Shown: positions 23,645 through 33,010, counted from the first letter of the stretch. The stretch is DNA of 64,000 bases from Candidatus Melainabacteria bacterium (GCA_016716405.1 JADJWK010000001.1:1860001-1924000), one strand, 5' to 3'. Numbers and translations: made by a program. The notes: generated from the letters alone by a model not told the origin.

Positions 23645-24878
23645 CGAACTCCTGCTCCAGAATATCGCGATCGCTGCGATAGACCGCTTCGTCGCTTGTC
23701 AGGACTTTCTGTTCGATCTTGAGGGTCCTGGCCGCGGCGAGCTTCTCCAGGACCTCCGCCGGCGGATCTTCGAGAAGGGCAGCATGAGCTTTTCTCTGGT
23801 TGTTTCGCGCTTCTATTTTCTTGTTCTTCAAGCCTATGAGCAGATAACGCAAGAGAGGAACCAGCAGGAACATGGTGCCGTAGAAAGTGAGAAAGAGAAT
23901 CAGGGGCATAAGACCGGTTCCCATCAAGGGGCTCATCGCCAGGATCCAGGCGCCGATGAAATTGAGACCGGCCACCACGTACACAGGGACCATCTGATCG
24001 GCAGGAACATTGCTGAATTGATAGAGCCATTCGTTGAGGAAGGGCGGCAGGTCGTTTATTTTTGGAGCCTGGGCGGTGACCTGCAGCTCCGGGAATGCAT
24101 AGACTATGCCGCCTTGCTCGGTTACTTCCGGTTTGCCGTTGAAGCGCACCAGTACCGGCAGTACGCCATCCTCGTCTTGCGGATCGGCGCCAGTGTAGGG
24201 AGCGAGCTGCTCGGCGGTGACCACCCCGCCGGAGCGCCTGATCACCTCGGCGGCCATGGCCCATTTGCGCTCTTCGGCGTTCTGGTTGGGGTCGCCGTCG
24301 CCGAAGAGGAAAGAGAAGCAATTGAAGAGAAAATTGCCTTTCTCGGCGGTGCGCACTGTCGGTCTGTCGTAGCGATAGCGTGCCGGATTCCGGCCTCCAT
24401 AATTGCCGTAGAAGAGATAGAAAAGCAGGTCCCTGATGATCAGGTAATCGAAAAAGCCGAAATGGAATCCGAATCCCCGGTCTCCTCCCCGGTTGTCGCC
24501 TCCCCGGGACATATATATGATCAGAACCATGAGCAAGCCGATCACGATCAGCAGCGAGAGAATCAGCCCGATACCGAAGGATATGCGAAGCAGGAAATAG
24601 CCGGCGCTCATCAGAGCCCTGCTCGCCTGCTCGAATTTGAGCATCATGCCCCGGGCCATGTAAGCCGAATTGATATTGCCCGGGAAGTTGTAGGCGATAT
24701 CGCCGGTGGTGCTGACTTCCAGATGCCCCTGGGTATCCGAGGCGATCTGATTGAGCTCCGAGCTCACTCTCAGAATGGGCAGACCGGTCTTGGACGCCAC
24801 ATCGGCTACCGTCACTCGACCGCCGAGCTTGCCTATGGCCTCGATGACCTGTTTCTTCGTTTTCGTCTGGGTTGCCAT
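23631..24878 (-). CDS. Membrane protein with two winged-helix-like modules
   Basis: 415 residues. The first about 70 residues look like a winged helix (KQVIEAIGKLGGRVTVADVASKTGLPI, then GDIAYNFP). Two hydrophobic helices follow (about 95-130), a Gly/Arg/Phe-rich loop, a second winged-helix-like repeat (about 205-270: AAEVIRRSGGVVTAEQLAPYTGA, ending GGIVYAFPEL), and two more membrane helices (about 305-365). The parallel endings DIAYNFP and GIVYAFP support an internal duplication. I recall similar proteins in cyanobacteria and plastids but cannot name one. Possibly a membrane-bound regulator. It sits 7 bp after the OPT gene and overlaps the MOSC gene. Confidence 0.7.
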   Translation of the reverse strand: MATQTKTKKQVIEAIGKLGGRVTVADVASKTGLPILRVSSELNQIASDTQGHLEVSTTGDIAYNFPGNINSAYMARGMMLKFEQASRALMSAGYFLLRISFGIGLILSLLIVIGLLMVLIIYMSRGGDNRGGDRGFGFHFGFFDYLIIRDLLFYLFYGNYGGRNPARYRYDRPTVRTAEKGNFLFNCFSFLFGDGDPNQNAEERKWAMAAEVIRRSGGVVTAEQLAPYTGADPQDEDGVLPVLVRFNGKPEVTEQGGIVYAFPELQVTAQAPKINDLPPFLNEWLYQFSNVPADQMVPVYVVAGLNFIGAWILAMSPLMGTGLMPLILFLTFYGTMFLLVPLLRYLLIGLKNKKIEARNNQRKAHAALLEDPPAEVLEKLAAARTLKIEQKVLTSDEAVYRSDRDILEQEFDASP

Positions 24879-24885
24879 TTTCCGT

Positions 24886-26802
24886 TCAGTGATTGCCGAG
24901 GGCGCCGGCTGCAGTGATCATTGCGATTATGGCACACATGAGCGATTCGCCCGCGACGGCTCCGGATGCTACCGGAATAGTGTAGGTAGAGGCGTTCCTG
25001 GTGTTTATCAGCGACCAGACAAGAGCCAGGACCGCACCTATAAAAAAGGATAAACTATTCGCGAAGACAACGACCCAGGAAAGTCCCAGCCCCATGCTGG
25101 ATGGCAAAAATTTCTTTACTCTGGGCGGGGCGAAGGCCTCGACGATGGTCAAACCGATGCCCAGAAGTGCCGCTATGACCATGCCTGTGCGTGCGGTCTC
25201 GGGCACATAATGGATGCCGTTGCTCAGGGCTTCGGCTACTGCCCGCCACATATTGGCTGCTGGAGGGTTGAATTTATCCAGGGCGGCTTTGTCCGGAACC
25301 ATGAGATACCAGGCCGGCACGATGGCCATACAGCCGAAGAAAACGCCGATGAACTGAGCGATGAATTGCTTTCGGGCATTGGCTCCGAGCAGATAGCCGC
25401 TTTTCAGGTCGGTGAGGAGATCCGCCGAGCTGCTGGCGATATTGGCGGTGACGCTGGCAGCCATGAGATTGGTGGTGATGTTCGAGGGGGCGAGAACGGC
25501 ATAGGTGAGCTGGGTGATCTTGCCCATGGCACCGATGGGGGTGATATCGGTCTCGCCGGTGGCCCGGCAGGCGACCAGAGCGAGGAAAAAGCTCATGATG
25601 ACGCTGAGCAGACCCAGGGCGACATTAATCTTGAAGGCGGCGAACTGCAGGATGATCATGAAAATCGTCAGAGGCACCAGTCCGAGAACAAGCCAGAGAG
25701 TCGGCACTTCGATATGGGCGGTGGGATCCGCGCCTTCCTGGGACGAGCCCCTGACCGCGGCTTTCACCGAGGCCATGGCTTTCAGCACGGTGCGCCATTG
25801 CATGGCGAAGGCTGTCAGTCCGGAGGCGACGAGCAGGGCGGTGCCCGGCCAGAGGGACCAGCGCAGGAGGGTGCCGGGCTCTTTCACGTCTCCCAGCCCG
25901 ATTATATGGGGACCAATGACGAAATAGAGGAGCAGGGCGCCCAGAAGCATTGAGGTGGAGACCCGGAGGCCGACGATCATGCCGGCGCCGATCAAGAGGA
26001 TGCTTGGCTCGAACCCGAAGCCGGGCAGCTTGCTCATATCGAGAGAGCCCCGGCTGATAGTGAAAGGAATCATCTCCGGGAGCTTGAACCGCATCGCCAG
26101 TTGCCAGCCGAATTCGCCTTTACCCGCCAGGCCTACCAGGGCGCCGACGGCCATGGTGGCTACCAGCGCGTATGCCTGCCTGACCGCCTCCTGACCTTTG
26201 CCATAGAGGCTCTTGAGCGTTTCGGCGGCGGCGATGCCGCTGGGGAAGGCGAGATTCTCCCGGTTGATCATCTGGCGTTTCATCGGCACGGCCAGAAAAA
26301 CCCCCAGGGCTGCGGTAATAAGGGTCCAGGGCAGGACGGTCTGCCAGCCGATATGAACGCCTGTGATCAGCAGTAGCGCACCGAAAGCGGTGCCGATCGT
26401 CGCTCCTGTGGAATAGCCCGCCGCCGATGCCGTGGATTGCATGCAGTTGTTCTCGAGGATGGTCATCTGGCTGACGCCGGGCAGGACCAGCCGGACGGTG
26501 CGCCAGATCACGAAGGAGAGCACGCAGGCGGTGATCGCCACCCCGAAGGACCAGCCCACTTTGAGGGTGGTGTAGAGATTGGATATGGACATGAGGGCGC
26601 CGAGAAAGCCTCCCATGAGGACCGCCCGGACGGTGAGCTGGGGGACGTCGTCGCCCTGATAGACATTCTCGAGCCAGTGCCTCTGCGCATCTTCGAAAGA
26701 GGCAGGCTCCGCTGGAGTCTGAACCGTTGTCTGAAGCGGTGTCTCGACTATTTCCTCTTGCTCTTGCTTCTCTGTCTCTTCATGCTCTATCTCTTCAGGC
26801 AC
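24886..26802 (-). CDS. OPT-family oligopeptide transporter
   Basis: 638 residues with about 15 hydrophobic segments. The GTG start at 26802 follows GGGGG by a suitable gap. An N-terminal Glu/Gln-rich tail leads to PQLTVRAVLMGGFLGALMSISNLYTTLKVGWSFG, the conserved opening of bacterial OPT transporters, and later NCMQSTASAAGYSTGAT and ASSSADLLTDLKSGYLLGANARKQF, which match the family's NxxQ and DLK(S/T)G motifs. These are proton-coupled importers of peptides or metal chelates in the inner membrane. Its position directly after glutamate dehydrogenase (12 bp) suggests coupled peptide uptake and amino-acid catabolism. Confidence 0.92.
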   Translation of the reverse strand: MPEEIEHEETEKQEQEEIVETPLQTTVQTPAEPASFEDAQRHWLENVYQGDDVPQLTVRAVLMGGFLGALMSISNLYTTLKVGWSFGVAITACVLSFVIWRTVRLVLPGVSQMTILENNCMQSTASAAGYSTGATIGTAFGALLLITGVHIGWQTVLPWTLITAALGVFLAVPMKRQMINRENLAFPSGIAAAETLKSLYGKGQEAVRQAYALVATMAVGALVGLAGKGEFGWQLAMRFKLPEMIPFTISRGSLDMSKLPGFGFEPSILLIGAGMIVGLRVSTSMLLGALLLYFVIGPHIIGLGDVKEPGTLLRWSLWPGTALLVASGLTAFAMQWRTVLKAMASVKAAVRGSSQEGADPTAHIEVPTLWLVLGLVPLTIFMIILQFAAFKINVALGLLSVIMSFFLALVACRATGETDITPIGAMGKITQLTYAVLAPSNITTNLMAASVTANIASSSADLLTDLKSGYLLGANARKQFIAQFIGVFFGCMAIVPAWYLMVPDKAALDKFNPPAANMWRAVAEALSNGIHYVPETARTGMVIAALLGIGLTIVEAFAPPRVKKFLPSSMGLGLSWVVVFANSLSFFIGAVLALVWSLINTRNASTYTIPVASGAVAGESLMCAIIAMITAAGALGNH

Positions 26803-26814
26803 TTTGTCCCCCGG

Positions 26815-28074
26815 CTATGTCTTGATCATGCAGAAGCTCTCGTTCTCCAGCCCGCGCAGGGCGGTAGCTGATGCCACCCGCGAGATGGCCAGCTGAAAGG
26901 CGGCGGTGCGCAGGTCGCATTTCGTGGAGCGGGCGGTGCTGACGATCTCTTCGTAAGCCGTGAGCATCGTCGTCTTGAGCTCGCGGTTGACCCGCTCGAG
27001 GTTCCAGCGGAACTGCTGGATATTCTGCACCCACTCGAAATAGCTGACGACAACTCCGCCTGCGTTGACGAAGATATCCGGGAGAATGGTGACGCCTCGT
27101 TTGATGAGGTGCTCGTCGGCTTCCGGTGTGGTGGGACCGTTGGCAGCCTCGATGATATAGCCGGCCTTGATGTCCTTGGCGTTGTCCGAGGTGATCACGC
27201 CTCCCAGAGCCGCCGGGATCAGGACATCGCAGGCGGTGGTGAGGAGGTCGTCTCGTTTCATGGCCTCGGCGCCGGCAAAACCGCATATGGTGCCAGCCGA
27301 CTGGCTGTGATTGAGCAGGGCGTCTATATCGATCCCTTCGCTACTGGTGATGGCGCCTCCGGCATCCGAAATCGCCACGATCTTGCCGCCGGCGTCGTGG
27401 ATGAATTTGGCGGCGAAAGAGCCGACATTTCCGAAGCCCTGGATGGCGAAAGTGAGATCCCTGATCGCTCGCCCTTCGTCCTTGAGCAAAGCTTCGGTGG
27501 CGTAGAAGACCCCCTGACCGGTGGCCGCCTCTCTGCCCATGGAGCCGCCCAGCTCCACCGGCTTGCCTGTCACCACAGCCGGTGTCCAGCCGTGGTACTT
27601 GGAGTACTGGTCGACTATCCAGGCCATGGTCTGGGCGTTGGTGCCCATGTCCGGAGCGGGGATGTCGAGCTGGGGCCCGATGATGTCGTGGATATCGTCG
27701 ACGAAAGCCCTGGTGATACGCTGCAGCTCGGTATGGGAGAGCTTTCTGGGATCGCAGTTGATGCCGCCCTTGGCGCCGCCGTAGGGAATATTGACCACGG
27801 CTGTTTTCCAGGTCATCAGCGAGGCCAGGGAATTGACCTCGTCGGGGTCCACTTCCGGGTGGAAGCGCAGCCCGCCCTTCATGGGTCCCCTGGATGAATC
27901 GTGCTGGACGCGGAAGCCTGTATAGGTAGCCATCTCGCCATTGTCGAGCTCGACGATGCACTCGACTTTGACCTCGCGTTTAGGCGAGATCAGGACCTTC
28001 TCGAGCTGAGACATGATCCCCAGCTCGGTGGAGGCTTTCTTGAAGTAATAATTGGTTGCTTCGATGGCTGTCAT
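26815..28074 (-). CDS. gdhA: Glutamate dehydrogenase (Glu/Leu/Phe/Val family)
   Basis: 419 residues, the usual length for hexameric GDH. Substrate-binding lysines are present at K66 (SRGPMKGGLRFHP), K90 and K102 (PYGGAKGGINCDP), with the catalytic Asp in DIPAPDMGTN and the dinucleotide loop IQGFGNVGSFAA. It interconverts glutamate and 2-oxoglutarate plus ammonia using NAD(P)H. GGAG lies six nt before the ATG. It is the first gene of a minus-strand run gdhA - OPT - winged-helix membrane protein - MOSC. Confidence 0.95.
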   Translation of the reverse strand: MTAIEATNYYFKKASTELGIMSQLEKVLISPKREVKVECIVELDNGEMATYTGFRVQHDSSRGPMKGGLRFHPEVDPDEVNSLASLMTWKTAVVNIPYGGAKGGINCDPRKLSHTELQRITRAFVDDIHDIIGPQLDIPAPDMGTNAQTMAWIVDQYSKYHGWTPAVVTGKPVELGGSMGREAATGQGVFYATEALLKDEGRAIRDLTFAIQGFGNVGSFAAKFIHDAGGKIVAISDAGGAITSSEGIDIDALLNHSQSAGTICGFAGAEAMKRDDLLTTACDVLIPAALGGVITSDNAKDIKAGYIIEAANGPTTPEADEHLIKRGVTILPDIFVNAGGVVVSYFEWVQNIQQFRWNLERVNRELKTTMLTAYEEIVSTARSTKCDLRTAAFQLAISRVASATALRGLENESFCMIKT

Positions 28075-28113
28075 CGTTGTCTCCGTAAAAATAGATAGAG
28101 TAGCACCTTGACT

Positions 28114-29511
28114 TCATCGTTTCCTCAGCAGATAGAGAGTGCGCAGGCTGCCGTCGATATCATCAACCGCCTCGATGGCGAAATACTGCTTGAAGGCGGC
28201 CTCGAATCCTTCCCTGTGGTATTCGGCGAAGATGTCCCGGCGGGTGGCCAGGAGCCGGTCGACCTGGGAATCGCCGCGGGGCACGAACTCCACTATCGCC
28301 GATCCGGCGACCTCGGCGAAAAAGGCGGCGATCTTTGCAAGAGGGACATTGTTAGCGATCGCCAGGTGGTGAATGAGAGCCAGGGCCATGACCATGTCGC
28401 AGGCATGGCGCCGGAAAATCGCCGGCCTCTCCCGGTTCGCCCAGCCAATGGCTGGTGAAGGCGCCGTCAGGTTGACTATTAGCGGCAGGAGATTGGTTTC
28501 TCTGTCCGCCCGGACTCTCCGGTAATTGATCTCCACTGCCTGGTAATCCAGGTCCATAGAAGCGGTGAAAGCGCCCCGGCTGCTTGCCAGACGGCTGAAG
28601 TGACCGACATTGGCTCCCAGATCGAGAACCAGACCGGGTCTGACTCTTTCCAGATGGGCGCGGACCAGGGCTTCTTTGGCTTTGAACGAGCTGTCGCTGT
28701 AATTGTGCTCCTGGTAGTAATTCTGCCACTGCGTCACGGTGTCTTTCGGTTTCAAGCCTTCCACCAGGCTCTTGAGGCTGTCGAGAATGCCTGTCAGGCC
28801 CCGGCGATCGAGGGTGTTTCGCTTCTGAGCCAGATTCTCCTTGATTCTCTGGGTGCCGGCGTCGCTGTAACGAGCCTGGCTCCGTGCATGCATGTGGATA
28901 TGGATGTTCAGGAAGGGATTGAGAGAAGAGCGCCAGGGAAGGAGATTGGAGGCCAGGTCCAGGGATATGCCGTCGATACTGGTTGTCAGAAGCTGGCTCA
29001 GACGCTGGTCTTTGTAGGCCATCAGGGCAAGCGGTGCCAGGAAATGCTGGCAGAACTGCCGGTAGGCTACCCAGGGCGAGCCTTCCTCGTAAGCCTCGAA
29101 AGAAAGGGTATCGATGAGGATCGGCTGGTGGTGCCGGAATTGAATATTGTAAGCACTGGCGTCTTTCAGGCAGAGTCCCCGGGCCAGCGCCCGGCACTGA
29201 ATCTCCAGGGTGGTCAGGGCTGCGTCCCGGAGCTGGCTGAAACACCATTCGTAGGGATAGGAGACGAACGGCAGGCGCTCAGGCCTGAGCACAGTCAGGC
29301 AATCCCCGGTCAGACCCCGGTCCGGGCCCAGATCCTGGTGCTCGATCAGGAGCCCGGCTTCCTGGAGCTCCGCCAGAAGCCCGGAGCCGCCGAGAAGGGC
29401 AAGGTCCTTCTCGTAGCACCTGTTCACCTGACGGAGAAGCTCTCCATCCTGCTCGAATATGAAACCGCTCGGGTCGCGAAAAGACGAATCTAGCGCTGTT
29501 TCAGGACTCAT
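28114..29511 (-). CDS. Class I SAM-dependent methyltransferase with large N-terminal domain
   Basis: 465 residues. The C-terminal half is a Rossmann methyltransferase with LVLDLGANVGHFSRLA (motif I, about residue 300) and later MVMALALIHHLAIANNVP. The N-terminal half contains FVSYPYEWCFSQLRDAALTTLEIQCRAL and LKDASAYNIQFRHHQPILIDTLSFE, a pattern reminiscent of kinase-like folds. The whole resembles a family that includes the rhizobial NoeA nodulation proteins (recalled, tentative). The next gene upstream in transcription encodes a YLDPGTGS small membrane protein, often found with such methyltransferases. Substrate unknown; a cell-surface lipid or sugar is one option. Confidence 0.8.
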   Translation of the reverse strand: MSPETALDSSFRDPSGFIFEQDGELLRQVNRCYEKDLALLGGSGLLAELQEAGLLIEHQDLGPDRGLTGDCLTVLRPERLPFVSYPYEWCFSQLRDAALTTLEIQCRALARGLCLKDASAYNIQFRHHQPILIDTLSFEAYEEGSPWVAYRQFCQHFLAPLALMAYKDQRLSQLLTTSIDGISLDLASNLLPWRSSLNPFLNIHIHMHARSQARYSDAGTQRIKENLAQKRNTLDRRGLTGILDSLKSLVEGLKPKDTVTQWQNYYQEHNYSDSSFKAKEALVRAHLERVRPGLVLDLGANVGHFSRLASSRGAFTASMDLDYQAVEINYRRVRADRETNLLPLIVNLTAPSPAIGWANRERPAIFRRHACDMVMALALIHHLAIANNVPLAKIAAFFAEVAGSAIVEFVPRGDSQVDRLLATRRDIFAEYHREGFEAAFKQYFAIEAVDDIDGSLRTLYLLRKR

Positions 29512-29719
29512 CTCGGGAGCTTGTTTCGGCCTTCGGTTTGAACTTCTCGACGATCCTGGACCAGAATAGCTTAACCGCGGTCAAACCCGCCAGGGCGGAT
29601 CCAATAACGAGCTGGAAGATGAAGCTGCCGGTGCCCGGATCGAGATAGGCCAGGGCTGGTTCCGGACAGGACAAGAGCCAGAATATCGCAGCAGCCAGTG
29701 GGATAAGAAGAGATTGCAT
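29501..29719 (-). CDS. Small membrane protein with YLDPGTGS motif
   Basis: 72 residues from the ATG at 29719, chosen because GAGGG lies 5 nt upstream; a TTG at 29797 would add 26 residues. A signal-like helix (LLIPLAAAIFWLLSCPEPALA) is followed by YLDPGTGSFIFQLVIGSALAG and a basic tail. This tiny family is widespread beside surface-polysaccharide methyltransferase genes, as here, where it overlaps the methyltransferase start by 11 bp. Function unknown; probably exported or inserted in the inner membrane. Confidence 0.7.
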   Translation of the reverse strand: MQSLLIPLAAAIFWLLSCPEPALAYLDPGTGSFIFQLVIGSALAGLTAVKLFWSRIVEKFKPKAETSSRDES

Positions 29720-29797
29720 AGAGACCCTCGGGCGAAGGTTGGTAAACAGCCACAAAGCCATTATGCCCAGAAGGAAGCCTCTTTGCTCGCTTGCCAA

Positions 29798-30385
29798 TCA
29801 GAATGCGGTCGGCACCACCGCGCTGGTGTAACGAAACATCGAGGCCGCTTGCTCGGGAGACCGCACAGACGTAGCTCTCAGCTTCTCGACACTGTCGATG
29901 ACGAAATCGACCCGCTTGTCAGGCTCCATGGCCGGCACCCGGATGACCTTGATGCGTTTTTCCCTGTAACACTCCTCGATTATCCTGGTGATCTCGTGGG
30001 TGAATTCCAGGTCCTCGCGCCGGACATCGTTGGCATCGAAGAAAGCCAGGGGCTCAATCAGAAAAGCCACGTCGTACTGGGTGGGATCGATGGTGGAGAA
30101 AATGGGCGGCACCGGCATCCGGTCGTATAGATAATAAGCCTCGCCGTCGAAAGCGCCGCGATCGAGAAAGACAGGCTTATCGAAGTCCAGGATGGATGAT
30201 TCGGCTGCCATCTGCCGGCGCAGGACCTCTGCCTGGAACTTGCCCCGATCCACCCAGGGCAGGATCTTCCCCTCCTTGATCACCTGAGTGGCGATCTCTT
30301 GCACCACCCGGTAGCCTCGCGTGTGCAGAAGAGAGATTATGGTTGTTTTACCGACCGATGGTCCGCCGGTGATTACGATTTTCAT
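29798..30385 (-). CDS. AAA_28-type P-loop ATPase/kinase
   Basis: 195 residues. Walker A is GGPSVGKTT at the N terminus (residues 7-15), a Walker B-like PVFLDRGAFDG lies near residue 76, and the lid region carries basic residues. The layout (short, NadR/Ttd14-like, with TRGYRVVQEIATQVI) fits AAA_28 family proteins, which bind nucleotides or phospholipid-like ligands; precise substrates are mostly unknown. It opens the minus-strand unit that continues with the YLDPGTGS protein and methyltransferase. No Shine-Dalgarno sequence is evident before the ATG. Confidence 0.8.
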   Translation of the reverse strand: MKIVITGGPSVGKTTIISLLHTRGYRVVQEIATQVIKEGKILPWVDRGKFQAEVLRRQMAAESSILDFDKPVFLDRGAFDGEAYYLYDRMPVPPIFSTIDPTQYDVAFLIEPLAFFDANDVRREDLEFTHEITRIIEECYREKRIKVIRVPAMEPDKRVDFVIDSVEKLRATSVRSPEQAASMFRYTSAVVPTAF

Positions 30386-30696
30386 TTGTACCGCCAGTTT
30401 GGTCGCCGCCAGCTAGCTATCTCAGCTAGTTTGTAATTTAAGACAAGGTGCTCAGCCGATCAATGTAATTTCCCTCAATGTTGTGGTGGTTTCCCCACTG
30501 TGCCTGGATTTCGTGACCAAGTCGTGAAATCGGTCCGCTCATGAGAAGATGTAAAGGTGGCGCTTAGGAATTCTTGAGGAGACAGCAATAGCCGGATAAA
30601 TCGAGGTCGAAAGCGGTAGCCGCCTTCCTTACTTTTTCAGCCTTGAGTCAAGGGGGCGGAAGGGTTGGTCTGATTCGTGATATAAAATGATGCTCG
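30386..30696. other. Divergent intergenic region with nested inverted repeat
   Basis: No gene fits in this 311-bp gap between the AAA ATPase (minus) and the desaturase (plus). It holds a nested inverted repeat: outer arms CCTTCC (30623-30628) and GGAAGG (30658-30663), inner CCTTG/CAAGG (30641-30653) with a 3-nt loop. A TAAAAT hexamer at 30683-30688 ends 8 nt before the desaturase ATG. The inverted repeat lies upstream of that -10, so it is more likely an operator than a leader structure. Confidence 0.4.
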
Positions 30697-31593
30697 ATGT
30701 TTGCGAGCCGTGTGCTTCGCGCCGTTCTTATCAATCAGGGGGACCGAGTTTTGGGTATTTCAGTCGAGTCACTGGCGATGACCTCAGTATCCTTCGTCAT
30801 GTGGTTTCTGGTTTTCTGGGTGTATTACGGTCTTGGCATTACTCTCGGCTATCACAGGCTGCTCACGCACAAATCCCTGAAAGTCCCGTCCCTGGTCAAA
30901 TATTTCTTCGTGTCAGGCGGTTATCTCTGCTTCATGGGCGGACCGATCAACTGGGTGGGCGTTCATCGTCTCCACCATCAGAAGTCCGACCAGGAGGGTG
31001 ACCCGCACAGCCCCAGGGATGGCTTCAAGCACGCTCTCTACGGCTGGATGTTCACCATGGGCGACCGCCAGAGCACCGATGAGCTGCAGAAGCAGGTTCC
31101 GGACTTGATGGACGACAAAGTCCTGCGTCTCTTCGGCGCCGACCACTCGGCTCGTCAAGCGGCTCTCTGCCTGAGCATCTGCGCTATCTTCCGGATTCTC
31201 ACCCTGGTCTTTTTCGGTTGGACTGCTTTCTTCGCCAATTGTCTCGCTTCCTTCATGGTCTTCTGGGCCCCGCAGCTGGTCAATTCCGTTTGCCATCTCC
31301 AGAGCCACGGTTACCGTCTCCATCAGACCCGGGACGAGAGCCGCAATGTCTGGTGGGTGGCCATGCTCTCTTTCGGCGAGGGCTGGCACAACAATCACCA
31401 TGCCATTCCCAAGTCGGCTCGTCATGGTATGGCCTGGTGGGAGTTCGACTTCACCTATATGGTCATCCTCATGCTCGAGAAAGTCGGTCTCGCCTGGGAT
31501 GTGGTCAGACCACCGGCACTGGTGCTTGCCAACACCGGAGCCGAGCCCCTGCCGGCTTCCGCCGAGAAGGTCGGATCGCCCGCGGTCAAATAG
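30697..31593 (+). CDS. Acyl-CoA/acyl-lipid delta-9-type fatty acid desaturase
   Basis: 298 residues with all three histidine boxes of the membrane di-iron desaturases: HRLLTH (53-58), HRLHH (90-94) and HNNHH (231-235), plus four hydrophobic helices. It introduces a double bond into saturated acyl chains using O2 and an electron donor, so the cell has access to oxygen. No Shine-Dalgarno sequence; a TAAAAT hexamer ends 8 nt before the ATG. The next gene on the same strand is an MGDG-synthase-like glycosyltransferase, pointing to a membrane-lipid module. Confidence 0.95.
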   Translation: MFASRVLRAVLINQGDRVLGISVESLAMTSVSFVMWFLVFWVYYGLGITLGYHRLLTHKSLKVPSLVKYFFVSGGYLCFMGGPINWVGVHRLHHQKSDQEGDPHSPRDGFKHALYGWMFTMGDRQSTDELQKQVPDLMDDKVLRLFGADHSARQAALCLSICAIFRILTLVFFGWTAFFANCLASFMVFWAPQLVNSVCHLQSHGYRLHQTRDESRNVWWVAMLSFGEGWHNNHHAIPKSARHGMAWWEFDFTYMVILMLEKVGLAWDVVRPPALVLANTGAEPLPASAEKVGSPAVK

Positions 31594-31691
31594 TCAGGCC
31601 TGATTAACAGGCTCACCTGATTAACTGTTTGGCTTCAAGACCTGCCTTCCTCCCCGTGGGCCATCATGAAGATGCATGGGGAGGAACGATC

Positions 31692-32963
31692 ATGAAACGA
31701 GTATTGATTCTGTCAGCTTCATCCGGAGCCGGTCATATAAGAGCGGGGCAGGCTCTTCTCCGGGCTTTCGAGAGTCGCTATCCGGAAGCTTCGGTGGAGC
31801 ATGTGGATGCGCTCAGTCTCACCAATTTCGCATTTCGCAATTTCTACTCGAAGGCTTATATCGAGATGGTCAACAGCCTGCCCGGCGTCCTGGGGCTCCT
31901 CTATGATTTCGCGGACGAGCCCTGGAAAGACGAGAATCGCCGCCTGATCATCGACCGGTTCAACATGCGTCCCCTGATCAGGCAGATCATAGAGAGCCAG
32001 CCCGATCTCATAGTCTGCACGCATTTTCTGCCGGCGGAGATCGTCTCGCACCTTATCTGCCGTCGCCGCATAAAGAGCCGGCTGGCCGTCGTCATAACCG
32101 ATCTCGATGTGCACTCAATGTGGTTGTGCCACCACTATCATCGCTATTTCGTGGCCATGGAGGAGACCAGGATCCATCTGTCCATGCTCGGGTTCGAGCC
32201 TTCCCGGATCGAGGTCTCCGGGATCCCCGTGGATCCGGTCTTTCGGGAGCGCAAGGAAAAGAGCGCCATGCGCGCTCGTTATGGGCTCGATCCGGATCTG
32301 CCCACGATTTATCTATCCACCGGCGGTTTCGGAGTCGGGCGCAGCAGGGAGATCCTCGAATCGCTCGCGCCTGTGCGCAATCGAGTGCAGGTGCTTGCCA
32401 TGTGCGGGCGCAACCAGCGTCTTTACGATGAGCTATCCGGAACAGGCAACTCCGGCAAGTGCACCATGGGAAATGTCACTGTAGTGCCGGTGGGTTTCAC
32501 CACCGATGTCGACGAGTATATGGCAGCATCGGATATGGTGCTGGGCAAGCCCGGAGGACTGACCACATCCGAGGCTCTGGCCAGAGGTCTGGCTTTTGTC
32601 ATCGTCAACCCCATCCCGGGTCAGGAGGAGCGCAATGCCGATCATCTCCTGGAGCAGGGCGTCGCCATTCGCTGCAACAACCTGCCGGCTCTGGCGTATA
32701 AGGTCGATGCTCTTCTCGATCAGCCGGAGAAGCTGGTCGCCATGCAGGGACGCGCCCTGCAAATGGCTCGCCCGGGCGCCGCCGGCGCCATCGTCGAATC
32801 CCTCATGACCGGCTCCGAGACGGAGCCAGGCAATACTGCCGAGCGAGATCACCGCTGCCGGCCGCTTCGCAGCGGCAGTATCAAACAATGGACCAGGGGA
32901 TCCGGTCTGCGATTTCAGATCGCAGGCTCAAGAGATTGCCAGCCGACCTCTCTGGCCGTTTGA
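31692..32963 (+). CDS. MGDG-synthase/MurG-like glycosyltransferase (GT28)
   Basis: 423 residues from the ATG at 31692, which has GGGGAGG 7 nt upstream. The N-terminal ILSASSGAGHIRAGQAL matches the MGDG synthase N-domain (SDTGGGH/SxxxGAGH class), and the C-terminal donor domain has VGFTTDVDEYMAASDMVLGKPGGLTTSEALA, the nucleotide-sugar site of GT28. Such enzymes transfer galactose or glucose to diacylglycerol; the family also includes bacterial processive glucosyltransferases. The last about 45 residues are a basic, low-complexity tail not usual for the family. Neighbouring desaturase supports a role in glycolipid synthesis. Confidence 0.88.
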   Translation: MKRVLILSASSGAGHIRAGQALLRAFESRYPEASVEHVDALSLTNFAFRNFYSKAYIEMVNSLPGVLGLLYDFADEPWKDENRRLIIDRFNMRPLIRQIIESQPDLIVCTHFLPAEIVSHLICRRRIKSRLAVVITDLDVHSMWLCHHYHRYFVAMEETRIHLSMLGFEPSRIEVSGIPVDPVFRERKEKSAMRARYGLDPDLPTIYLSTGGFGVGRSREILESLAPVRNRVQVLAMCGRNQRLYDELSGTGNSGKCTMGNVTVVPVGFTTDVDEYMAASDMVLGKPGGLTTSEALARGLAFVIVNPIPGQEERNADHLLEQGVAIRCNNLPALAYKVDALLDQPEKLVAMQGRALQMARPGAAGAIVESLMTGSETEPGNTAERDHRCRPLRSGSIKQWTRGSGLRFQIAGSRDCQPTSLAV

Positions 32964-33010
32964 AGCCTCAATAGTTATATTGATTCAAAGAGACCACTCA
33001 TGCCTGTAAG

